Below are positions 52,001-63,200 of a stretch of DNA of 64,000 nt, one piece after another. The stretch covers positions 50,764,843 to 50,828,842 of the forward strand of contig CM072810.1 in the NCBI GenBank assembly GCA_037013495.1. The letters are read 5' to 3'. Within the stretch, counting starts at the first letter, position 1, and each line of letters opens with the position of its first letter. Under the pieces are notes generated by a model, which saw only the letters and a program-made list of their open reading frames with translations, was not told where the DNA came from and did no database searches. Origin of the DNA: Hippophae tibetana. Lineage: Eukaryota > Streptophyta > Magnoliopsida > Rosales > Elaeagnaceae. Made by a program: the position numbers and the translations under genes.

Positions 52001-54315
52001 GATTAAGGGTGACAGTTCAAGCGTCCCGTATTGAAAGCTTACGCTTTAGGAAGGAAGGATTAGCTATTTTCCTATGTTTGGTATCAAAACATGATCTCCG
52101 ATTTGTATCCCATAAAAGCACAAGTTTGAGGTGAAGTTCGTTTAAAAGAGACAGAATGATGCAGCCGAGGTAAGTAAAATCCCTGGACTCGCTGTTGTGG
52201 GTAACCTTTTTATGTTGTTTCCATGTGTCATTTAGAATGACTAGTGTCGTGCATTAGGGGTAACATCCTCGTGACTTGTTATGAGCTTTGAACGACGATT
52301 AAAGGTGATAGTTTAACCGTCCCGTATTGAAAGCTTAAGCTTTAGGAAGGAAGGATTAACTATTTTCCTATGTTTTTTATCAAAATATGATCTCTGATTT
52401 GTATCCCATAAAAGCACAAGTTAGAGGTGAAGTTCGCTTACAAGAGACGGAATGATGCAACCGAGGTAAGGACCATCCCTGGGTTCTTTTTGTGGGTAAC
52501 CTTTCTATGTTGTTTCCAAGTGTCATTTAGAATGACTTGTGTCCTGCACGGGGGGTAACATCCTCGTGACTTGTTGTGAGCTTTGAACGAGGTTTAAGGG
52601 TGACAGTTCAAGCGTTCCGTATTGAAAGCTTACGCTTTAGGAAGGTAGGATTAGCTATTTTCCTATGTTTGGTATCAAAACATTATCTCCAGTTTGTATC
52701 CCATAAAAGCACAAGTTCGAGGTGAAGTTCGGTTACAGGAGACGGAATGATTCAACCGAGGTAAGTACCATCCCTGCGCTCGTTGTTGTGGGTAACCTTT
52801 CTATGTTGTTTCCAAGTGTCATTTAGAATGACTTGTGTCGTGCACGGGGTGTAACATTCTCATGACTTGGTGTGAGCTTTGAACGAGGATTAAGGGTGAC
52901 CGTTCAAGCGTTCCGTATTGAAAGATTAAGCTTTAGGAAGGAAGGATTGGCTATTTTTCCTATGTTTGGTATCAAAACATGATCTCCGATTTGTATCACA
53001 TAAAAGCACAACTTAGAGGTGAAGTTCGCTTACAAGAGATGGAATGATGCAACCGATGTAAGTACCATCCCTAGGTTCGTTGTTGTGGGTAACCTTTCTA
53101 TGTTGTTTCCAAGTGTCATTTAGAATGACTTGTGTCGTGCACGGGGGGTAACATCCTCGTGACTTGGTGTGAGCTTTGAACGAGGTTTAAGGGTGACAAT
53201 TCAAGCGTTCCGTATTGAAAGCTTACGCTTTAGGAAGGTAGGATTAGCAATTTTCCTATGTTTGGTATCAAAACATGATCTCCGATTTGTATGCCATAAA
53301 AGCACAAGTTCGAGGTGAAGTTCGGTTACAAGAGACGGAATGATTCAACCGAGGTAAGTATCCATCCCTCGGTTTGTTGTTGTGGGTAACCTTTCTATGT
53401 TGTTTCCAAGTGTCATTTAGAATGACTTGTGTCGTGCACGGGGGGGTAACATCCTCGTGACTTGTTGTGAGCTTTGAACGAGGATTAAGGGTGACAGTTC
53501 AAGCGTCCCGTATTGAAAGTTTATGCTTTAGGAAGGAAGGATTACTTATTTTCCTAAGTTTGGTATGAAAACATGAACTCCGATTTGTATCCCATTAAAG
53601 CACAAGTTAGAGGTGAAGTTCGCTTACAAGAGATGGAATGATGCAACCGACGTAAGTACCATCCCTGGGTTCGTTGTTGTGGGTAACCTTTCTATGTTGT
53701 TTCCAAGGGTCACTTAGAATGACTTGTGTCGTGCACGGAGGGTAACATCCTCGTGACTTGTTGTGAGCTTTGAACGAGGATTAAGGGTGACAGTTCAAGC
53801 GTCCCGTATTGAAAGCTTACGCTTTAGGAAGGAAGGATTAGCTATTTTCCTATGTTTGGTATCAAAACATGATCTCCGATTTGTATCCCATAAAAGCACA
53901 AGTTTGAGGTGAAGTTCGTTTAAAAGAGACAGAATGATGCAGCCGAGGTAAGTAAAATCCCTGGACTCGCTGTTGTGGGTAACCTTTTTATGTTGTTTCC
54001 ATGTGTCATTTAGAATGACTAGTGTCGTGCATTAGGGGTAACATCCTCGTGACTTGTTATGAGCTTTGAACGAAGATTAAAGGTGATGGTTTAACCGTCC
54101 CGTATTGAAAGCTTAAGCTTTAGGAAGGAAGGATTAACTATTTTCCTATGTTTTTTATCAAAATATGATCTCTGATTTGTATCCCATAAAAGCACAAGTT
54201 AGAGGTGAAGTTCGCTTACAAGAGACGGAATGATGCAACCGAGGTAAGGACCATCCCTGGCTTCTTTTTGTGGGTAACCTTTCTATGTTGTTTCCAAGTG
54301 TCATTTAGAATGACT
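49005..54315 (-). repeat. Inverted-half hexamer HOR beta, three copies of 1,778 bp
   Basis: Six-monomer unit present three times, with starts near 49005, 50783 and 52561. The marker TTCTCATGAC lies at 49301, 51079 and 52857. The TGCATTAGGGG and AAAACATTATCTCCAG markers repeat at the same spacing. Copies 2 and 3 share extra changes (GTGTCCTGCACGG, CACATAAAAGC, GTATGAAAACATGAAC), so they are the youngest pair. The register ends near 54315, where GTCGTGCATGGGGGG and GAACAATTTAAGG begin a different arrangement. Confidence 0.88.
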
Positions 54316-57300
54316 TGTGTCGTGCATGGGGGGTAACATCCTCGTGACTTGGTGTGAGCTTTGAACAATTTAAGGGTGACCGTTCAAGCATCCCGTATTG
54401 CAAGCATAAGCTTTAGGAAGGAAGGATTCACTATTTTTCCTATCTTTGGTATCAAAACATGATCTCCGATTTGTATCCCATAAAAGCACAAGTTCGAGGT
54501 GAAGTTCGGTTACAAGAGACAGAATGATTCAACCGAGGTAAGTACCATCCCTGCGCTCGTTGTTGTGGGTAACCTTTCTATGTTGTTTCCAAGTGTCATT
54601 TAGAATGACTTGTGTCATGCACGGTGTGTAACATCCTCGTGACTTGGTGTGAGCTTTGAACGAGGATTAAGGGTGACCGTTCAAGCGTTTCGTATTGAAA
54701 GATTAAGCTTTAGGAAGGAAGGATTCGCTATTTTTCCTATGTTTGGTATCAAAACATGATCTCCGATTTGTATCCCATAAAAGCACAAGTTAGAGGTGAA
54801 GTTCGCTTTTAAGAGACGGAATGATGCAACCGACGTAAGTACCATCCCTGGGTTCGTTGTTGTGGGTAACCTATCTATGTTGTTTCCAAGTGTCATTTAG
54901 AATGACTTGTGTCGTGCACGGGGTGTAACATTCTCATGACTTGGTGTGAGCTTTGAACGAGGATTAAGGGTGACCGTTCAAGCGTTCCGTATTGAAAGAT
55001 TAAGCTTTAGGAAGGAAGGATTGGCTATTTTTCCTATGTTTGGTATCAAAACATGATCTCCGATTTGTATCCCATAAAAGCACAAGTTAGAGGTGAAGTT
55101 CGGTTACAAGAGATGGAATGATGCAACCGACGTAGGTACCATCCCTAGGTTCGTTGTTGTGGGTAACCTTTCTATGTTGTTTCCAAGTGTCATTTAGAAT
55201 GACTTGTGTCGTGCACGGGGGGTAACATCCTCGTGACTTGTTGTGAGCTTTGAACGAGGATTAAGGGTGACAGTTCAAGCGTCCCGTATTGAAAGCTTAC
55301 GCTTTAAGAAGGAAGGATTAGCTATTTTCCTATGTTTGGTATCAAAACATGATCTCTGGTTTGTATCCCATAAAAGCACAAGTTCGAGGTGAAGTTCGGT
55401 TACAAGAGACGGAATGATGCAACTGAGGTAAGGACCATCCCTGGGTTCGTTGTTGTGGGTAAGCTTTCTATGTTGTTTCCAAGTGTCATTAAGAATGACT
55501 TGTGTTGTACATGGGGGGTAACATCCTCGTGACTTGGTGTGAGTTTTGAACGAGGATTAAGGGTGACAGTTCAAGCGTCCCGTATTGAAAGCTTAAGCTT
55601 TTGGAAGGAAGGATTAGCTATTTTCCTATGTTTGGTATCAAAACATGATCTCCGCTTAGTATCCCATAAAAGCACAAGTTCGAGGTAAAGTTCGCTTACA
55701 AAAGACGGAATGATTCAACCGAGGTAAGTACCATCCCTGCGCTCATTGTTGTGGGTAACCTTTCTATGTTGTTTCCAAGTGTCATTTAGAATGACTTGTG
55801 TCGTGCACGGGGTGTAACATTCTCGTGACTTGGTGTGAGCTTTGAACGAGGATTAAGGGTGACCGTTCAAGTGTTCCGTATTGAAAGCTTACGCTTTAGG
55901 AAGGTAGGATTAGCTATTTTCCAATGTTTGGTATCAAAACATGATCTCCGGTTAGTATCCCATAAAAGCACAAGTTCGAGGTGAAGTTCGGTTACAAGAG
56001 ACGGAATGATTCAACCGAGGTAAGTACCATCCCTGTGCTCATTGTTGTGGGTAAACTTTCTATGTTGTTTCCAAGTGTCATTTAGAATGACTTGTGTCAT
56101 GCACGTGGTGTAACATTCTCGTGACTTGGTGTGAGCTTTGAACGAGGATTAAGGGTGACCGTTCAAGCATTCCGTATTGAAAGATTAAGGTTTAGGAAGG
56201 AAGGATTAGCTATTTTCCTATGTTTGGTATCAAAACATGATCTCTGATTTGTATCCCATAAAAGCACAAGTTTGAGGTGAAGTTCGCTTAAAAGAGACAG
56301 AATGATGCAGCCGAGGTAAGTAAAATCCCTGGGCTCGCTGTTGTGGGTAACCTTTATATGTTGTTTCCATGTGTCATTTAGAATGACTTGTGTCGGGCAC
56401 GGGGGGTAACATCCTCGTTACTTGTTGTGAGCTTTGAACGAGGATTAAGGGTGACAGTTCAAGCGTCCCGTATTGAAAGCTTACGCTTTAGGAAGGAAGG
56501 ATTAGCTATTTTCCTATGTTTGGTATCAAAACATGATCTCCGATTTGTATGCCATAAAAGCACAAGTTCGAGGTGAAGTTCGGTTACAAGAGACGGAATG
56601 ATTCAACCGAGGTAAGTAAAATCCCTGGGCTCGCTGTTGTGGGTAACCTTTATATGTTGTTTCCATGTGTCATTTAGAATGACTTGTGTTGTACATGGGG
56701 GGTAACATCCTCGTGACTTGGTGTGAGTTTTGAACGAGGATAAAGGGTGACAGTTCAAGCGTCCCGTATTGAAAGCTTAAGCTTTTGGAAGGAAGGATTA
56801 GCTATTTTCCTATGTTTGGTATCAAAACATGATCTCCGCTTAGTATCCCATAAAAGCACAAGTTCGAGGTGAAGTTCGGTTACAAGAGACGGAATTATGC
56901 AACTGAGGTAAGGACCATCCCTGGGTTCGTTGTTGTGGGTAAGCTTTCTATGTTGTTTCCAAGTGTCATTTAGAATGACTTGTGTTGTACATGGGGGGTA
57001 ACATCCTCGTGACTTGGTGTGAGTTTTGAACGAGGATTAAGGGTGACAGTTCAAGCGTCCCGTATTGAAAGCTTAAGCTTTTGGAAGGAAGGATTAGCTA
57101 TTTTCCTATGTTTGGTATCAAAACATGATCTCCGCTTAGTATCCCATAAAAGCACAAGTTCGAGGTGAAGTTCGCTTACAAAAGACGGAATGATTCAACC
57201 GAGGTAAGTACCATCCCTGCGCTCATTGTTGTGGGTAACCTTTCTATGTTTTTTCCAAGTGTCATTTAGAATGACTTGTGTCGTGCACAGGGTGTAACAT

Positions 57301-57919
57301 TCTCGTGACTTGGTGTGAGCTTTGAACGAGGATTAAGGGTGACCGTTCAAGCGTTCCGTATTGAAAGCTTACGCTTTAGGAAGGTAGGATTAGCTATTTT
57401 CCTATGTTTGGTATCAAAACATGATCTCCGATTTGTATGCCATAAAAGCACAAGTTCGAGGTGAAGTTCGGTTACAAGAGACAGAATGATGCAGCCGAGG
57501 TAAGTAAAACCCCTGGGCCGCTGTTGTGGGTAACCTTTATATGTTGTTTCCATGTGTCATTTAGAATGACTTGTGTCGTGCATGGGGGGTAACATCCTCG
57601 TGACTTGTTATGAGCTTTGAACGATGATTAAAGGTGACAGTTTAAGCGTCCCGTATTGGAAGCTTACGCTTTAGGAAGGAAGGATTAGCTATTTTTCCTA
57701 TATTTGTTATCAAAACATGATCTCCGATTTGTATCCCATAAAAGCACAAGGTCGAGGTGAAGTTCGCTTACAAGAGATGGAATGATGCAAACAACGTAAG
57801 TACCATCCCTGGGTTCGTTGTTGGGGGTAACCTTTCTATGTTGTTTCAAAGGGTCACTTAGAATGACTTGTGTCGTGCACGGAGGGTAACATCCTCGTGA
57901 CTTGTTGTGAGCTTTGAAC
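54316..57919 (-). repeat. Inverted satellite B, mixed block with TTGTACATGGGG monomers
   Basis: About 12 monomers. TGTGTTGTACATGGGGGG marks a variant at 55501, 56685 and 56981, spacings of four monomers (1,184 bp) and one (296 bp). A segment around 55390-56000, with CAACTGAGGTAAGGACC and CCGCTTAGTATCCC, recurs about 1,480 bp (five monomers) later from about 56870. Unequal exchange inside a five-monomer period is the simplest explanation. Confidence 0.78.
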
Positions 57920-60290
57920 GAGGATTAAGGGTGACAGTTTAAGCGTCCCGTATTGAAAGCTTACGCTTTAGGAAGGAAGGATTAGCTATTTTCCTATGTT
58001 TGGTATCAAAACATGATCTCCGATTTGTATCCCATAAAAGCTCAAGTTTGAGGTGAAGTTCGTTTAAAAGAGACAGAATGATGCAGCCGAGGTAACTAAA
58101 TTCCCTGGGCTCGCTGTTGTGGGTAACCTTTTTATGTTGTTTCCATGTGTCATTTAGAATGACTAGTGTCGTGCATGAGGGGTAACATCCTCGTGACTTG
58201 TTATGAGCTTTGAACGATGATTAAAGGTGATAGTTTAACCGTCCCGTATTGAAAGCTTAAGCTTTAGGAAGGAAGGATTAACTATTTTCCTATGTTTTTT
58301 ATCAAAATATGATCTCCGATTTGTATCCCATAAAAGCACAAGTTAGAGGTGAAGTTCGCTTACAAGAGACGGAATGATGCAACCGAGGTAAGGACCATCC
58401 CTGGGTTCTTTTTGTGGGTAACCTTTCTATGTTGTTTCCAAGTGTCATTTAGAATGACTTGTGTCGTGCATGGGGGGTAACATCCTCATGACTTGGTGTG
58501 AGCTTTGAACAAGTTAAGGGTGGCCGTTCAAGCGTCCCGTATTGCAAGCATAAGCTTTAGGAAGGAAGGATTCACTATTTTTCCTATCTTTGGTATCAAA
58601 ACATGATCTCCGATTTGTATCCCATAAAAGCACAAGTTCGAGGTGAAGTTCGGTTACAAGAGACAGAATGATTCAACCGAGGTAAGTACCATCCCTGGGT
58701 TCGTTGTTGTGGGTAACCTTTCTATGTTGTTTCCAAGTGTCATTTAGAATGACTTGTGTCGTGCACGGTGTGTAACATTCTCATGACTTGGTGTGAGCTT
58801 TGAACGAGGATTAAGGGTGACCGTTCAAGCGTTCCGTATTGAAAGATTAAGCTTTAGGAAGGAAGGATTGGCTATTTTTCCTATGTTTGGTATCAAAACA
58901 TGATCTCCGATTTGTATCCCATAAAAGCACAACTTAGAGGTGAAGTTCGCTTACAAGAGATGGAATGATGCAACCGATGTAAGTACCATCCCTAGGTTCA
59001 TTGTTGTGGGTAATCTTTCTATGTTGTTTCCAAGTGTCATTTAGAATGACTTGTGTCGTGCACGGGGGGTAACATCCTCGTGACTTGTTGTGAGCTTTGA
59101 ACGAGGTTTAAGGGTGACAGTTTAAGCGTCCCGTATTGAAAGCTTACGCTTTAGGAAGGAAGGATTAGCTATTTTCCTATGTTTGGTATCAAAACATGAT
59201 CTCCGATTTGTATCCCATAAAAGCACAAGTTTGAGGTGAAGTTCGTTTAAAAGAGACAGAATGATGCAGCCGAGGTAAGTAAAATCCCTGGGCTCGCTGT
59301 TGTGGGTAACCTTTTTATGTTGTTTCCATGTGTCATTTAGAATGACTAGTGTCGTGCATGAGGGGTAACATCCTCGTGACTTGTTATGAGCTTTGAACGA
59401 TGATTAAAGGTGATAGTTTAACCGTCCCGTATTGAAAGCTTAAGCTTTAGGAAGGAAGGATTAACTATTTTCCTATGTTTTTTTATCAAAATATGATCTC
59501 CGATTTGTATCCCATAAAAGCACAAGTTAGAGGTGAAGTTCGCTTACAAGAGACGGAATGATGCAACCGAGGTAAGGACCATCCCTGGGTTCTTTTTGTG
59601 GGTAACCTTTCTATGTTGTTTCCAAGTGTCATTTAGAATGACTTGTGTCGTGCATGGGGGGTAACATCCTCATGACTTGGTGTGAGCTTTGAACAAGTTA
59701 AGGGTGACCGTTCAAGCGTCCCGTATTGCAAGCATAAGCTTTAGGAAGGAAGGATTCACTATTTTTCCTATCTTTGGTATCAAAACATGATCTCCGATTT
59801 GTATCCCATAAAAGCACAAGTTCGAGGTGAAGTTCGGTTACAAGAGACAGAATGATTCAACCGAGGTAAGTACCATCCCTGGGTTCGTTGTTGTGGGTAA
59901 CCTTTCTATGTTGTTTCCAAGTGTCATTTAGAATGACTTGTGTCGTGCACGGTGTGTAACATTCTCATGACTTGGTGTGAGCTTTGAACGAGGATTAAGG
60001 GTGACCGTTCAAGCGTTCCGTATTGAAAGATTAAGCTTTAGGAAGGAAGGATTGGCTATTTTTCCTATGTTTGGTATCAAAACATGATCTCCGATTTGTA
60101 TCCCATAAAAGCACAAGTTAGAGGTGAAGTTCGCTTACAAGAGATGGAATGATGCAACCGACGTAAGTACCATCCCTAGGTTCGTTCTTGTGGGTAACCT
60201 TTCTATGTTGTTTCCAAGTGTCATGTAGAATGACTTGTGTCGTGCACGGGGGGTAACATCCTCGTGACTTGTTGTGAGCTTTGAACGAGG
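57920..60290 (-). repeat. Inverted-half tetramer HOR gamma, two copies (~1,184 bp)
   Basis: Four monomers duplicated in tandem, about 57920-59104 and 59105-60290. Markers: GACTAGTGTCGTGCATGAGG at 58161 and 59344; GAACAAGTTAAGG at 58507 and 59691; CACGGTGTGTAACATTCTC near 58760 and 59950. The same GAACAAGTTAAGG type is seen again at 63836, fourteen monomers after 59691. Boundaries are approximate. Confidence 0.82.
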
Positions 60291-63200
60291 TTTAAGGGAG
60301 ACAGTTCAAGCGTTCCGTATTGAAAGCTTACGCTTTAGGAAGGTAGGATTAGCTATTTTCCTATGTTTGGTATCAAAACATGATCTCCGGTTAGTATCCC
60401 ATAAAAGCACAAGTTCGAGGTGAAGTTCGCTTACAAAAGACGGAATGATTCAACCGAGGTAAGTACCATCCCTGCGCTCATTGTTGTGGGTAACCTTTCT
60501 ATGTTGTTTCCAAGTGTCATTTAGAATGACTTGTGTCGTGCACGGGGTGTAACATTCTCGTGACTTGGTGTGAGCTTTGAACGAGGATTAAGGGTGACCG
60601 TTCAAGCGTTCCGTATTGAAAGATTAAGCTTTAGGAAGGAAGGATTAGCTATTTTCCTATGTTTGGTATCAAAACATGATCTCTGGTTTGTATCCCATAA
60701 AAGCACAAGTTCGAGGTGAAGTTTGGTTACAAGAGACGGAATGATGCAACTGAGGTAAGGACCATCCCTGGGTTCGTTGTTGTGGGTAACCTCTCTATGT
60801 TGTTTCCAAGTGTCATTTAGAATGACTTGTGTTGTACATGGGGGGTAACATCCTCGTGACTTGGTGTGAGTTTTGAACGAGGATTAAGGGTGACAGTTCA
60901 AGCGTCCCGTATTGAAAGCTTAAGCTTTTGGAAGGAAGGATTAGCTATTTTTCCTATGTTTGGTATCAAAACATGATCTCAGGTTTTTGTCCCATAAAAG
61001 CACAAGTTTGAGGTGAAGTTCGCTTACAAGAGACGGAATGATGCAACCGAGGTAAGTACCATCCCTGGGTTTGTTGTTGTGGGTAACCTTTCTATGTTGT
61101 TTCCAAGTGTCATGTAGAATGACTTGTGTTGTGCACGGGGGGTAACATCCTCGTGACTTGTTGTGAGCTTTGAACGAGGATTAAGGGTGACCGTTCAAGC
61201 GTTCCGTATTGAAAGATTAAGCTTTAGGAAGGAAGGATTAGCTATTTTCCTATGTTTGGTATCAAAACATGATCTCCGATTTGTATCCCATAAAAGCACA
61301 AGTTTGAGGTGAAGTTCGCTTAAAAGAGACAGAATGATGCAGCCGAGGTAAGTAAAATCCCTGGGCCTCTGTTGTGGGTAACCTTTATATGTTGTTTCCA
61401 TGTGTCATTTAGAATGACTTGTGTCGTGCACGGGAGGTAACATCATCGTGACTTGTTATGAGCTTTGAACGATGATTAAAGGTGACAGTTTAAGCGTCCC
61501 GTATTGGAAGCTTACGCTTAGGAAGGAAGGATTAGCTATTTTTCCTATATTTGTTATCAAAACATGATCTCCGATTTGTATCCCATAAAAGCAAAGTTTG
61601 AGGTGAAGTTCGCTTAAAAGAGACAGAATGATGCAGCCGAGGTAAGTAAAATCCCTGGGCTCGCTTTTGTGGGTAACCTTTATATGTTGTTTCCATGTGT
61701 CATTTAGAATGACTTGTGTCGGGCACGGGGGGTAACATCCTCGTTACTTGTTGTGAGCTTTGAACGAGGATTAAGGGTGACAGTTCAAGCGTCCCGTATT
61801 GAAAGCTTACGCTTTAAGAAGGAAGGATTAGCTATTTTCCAATGTTTGGTATCAAAACATGATCTCTGGTTTGTATCCCATAAAAGCACAAGTTCGAGGT
61901 GAAGTTCGGTTACAAGAGACGGAATGATGCAATCGAGGTAAGTACCATCCCTGGGTTTGTGGTTGTGGGTAACCTTTCTATGTTGTTTCCAAGTGTCATG
62001 TAGAATGACTTGTGTCGTGCACGGGGGGTAACATACTCGTGACTTGTTGTGAGCTTTGAACGAGGTTTAAGGGTGACAGTTCAAGCGTTCCGTATTGAAA
62101 GCTTACGCTTTAGGAAGGTAGGATTAGCTATTTTTCTATGTTTGGTATCAAAACATGATCTCCGGTTAGTATCCCATAAAAGCACAAGTTCGAGGTGAAG
62201 TTCGGTTACAAGAGACGGAATGATTCAACCGAGGTAAGTACCATCCCTGCGCTCATTGTTGTGGGTAAACTTTCTATGTTGTTTCCAAGTGTCATTTAGA
62301 ATGACTTGTGTCATGCACGTGGTGTAACATTCTCGTGACTTGGTGTGAGCTTTGAACGAGGATTAAGGGTGACCGTTCAAGCGTTCCGTATTGAAAGATT
62401 AAGGTTTAGGAAGGAAGGATTAGCTATTTTCCTATGTTTGGTATCAAAACATGATCTCCGATTTGTATCCCATAAAAGCACAAGTTTGAGGTGAAGTTCG
62501 CTTAAAAGAGACAGAATGATGCAGCCGAGGTAAGTAAAATCCCTGGGCTCGCTGTTGTGGGTAACCTTTATATGTTGTTTCCATGTGTCATTTAGAATGA
62601 CTTGTGTCGGGCACGGGGGGTAACATCCTCGTTACTTGTTGTGAGCTTTGAACGAGGATTAAGGGTGACAGTTCAAGCGTCCCGTATTGAAAGCTTACGC
62701 TTTAGGAAGGAAGGATTAGCTATTTTCCTATGTTTGGTATCAAAACATGATCTCCGATTTGTATGCCATAAAAGCACAAGTTCGAGGTGAAGTTCGGTTA
62801 CAAGAGACGGAATGATTCAACCGAGGTAAGTATCCATCCCTCGGTTTGTTGTTGTGGGTAACCTTTCTATGTTGTTTCCAAGTGTCATTTAGAATGACTT
62901 GTGTCGTGCATGGGGGGGTAACATCCTCGTGACTTGTTGTGAGCGTTGAACGAGGATTAAGGGTGACAGTTCAAGCGTCCCGTATTGAAAGCTTATGCTT
63001 TAGGAAGGAAGGATTAGTTATTTTCCTATGTTTGGTATCAAAACATGATCTCCGATTTGTATCCCATTAAAGCACAAGTTAGAGGTGAAGTTCGCTTACA
63101 AGAGATGGAATGATGCAACCGACGTAAGTACCATCCCTGGGTTCGTTGTTGGGGGTAACCTTTCTATGTTGTTTCCAAGGGTCACTTAGAATGACTTGTG

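Noticed and set aside
37776-62790. Recurrent frames in the inverted half (LPPCPTQVILND..., SGTGVTSSLLVVSFERGL..., CRARGVTSSLL...)
   Set aside because: They are the two strands of the same satellite monomer and are spaced at multiples of about 296 bp. No homology to a protein family is recognised.
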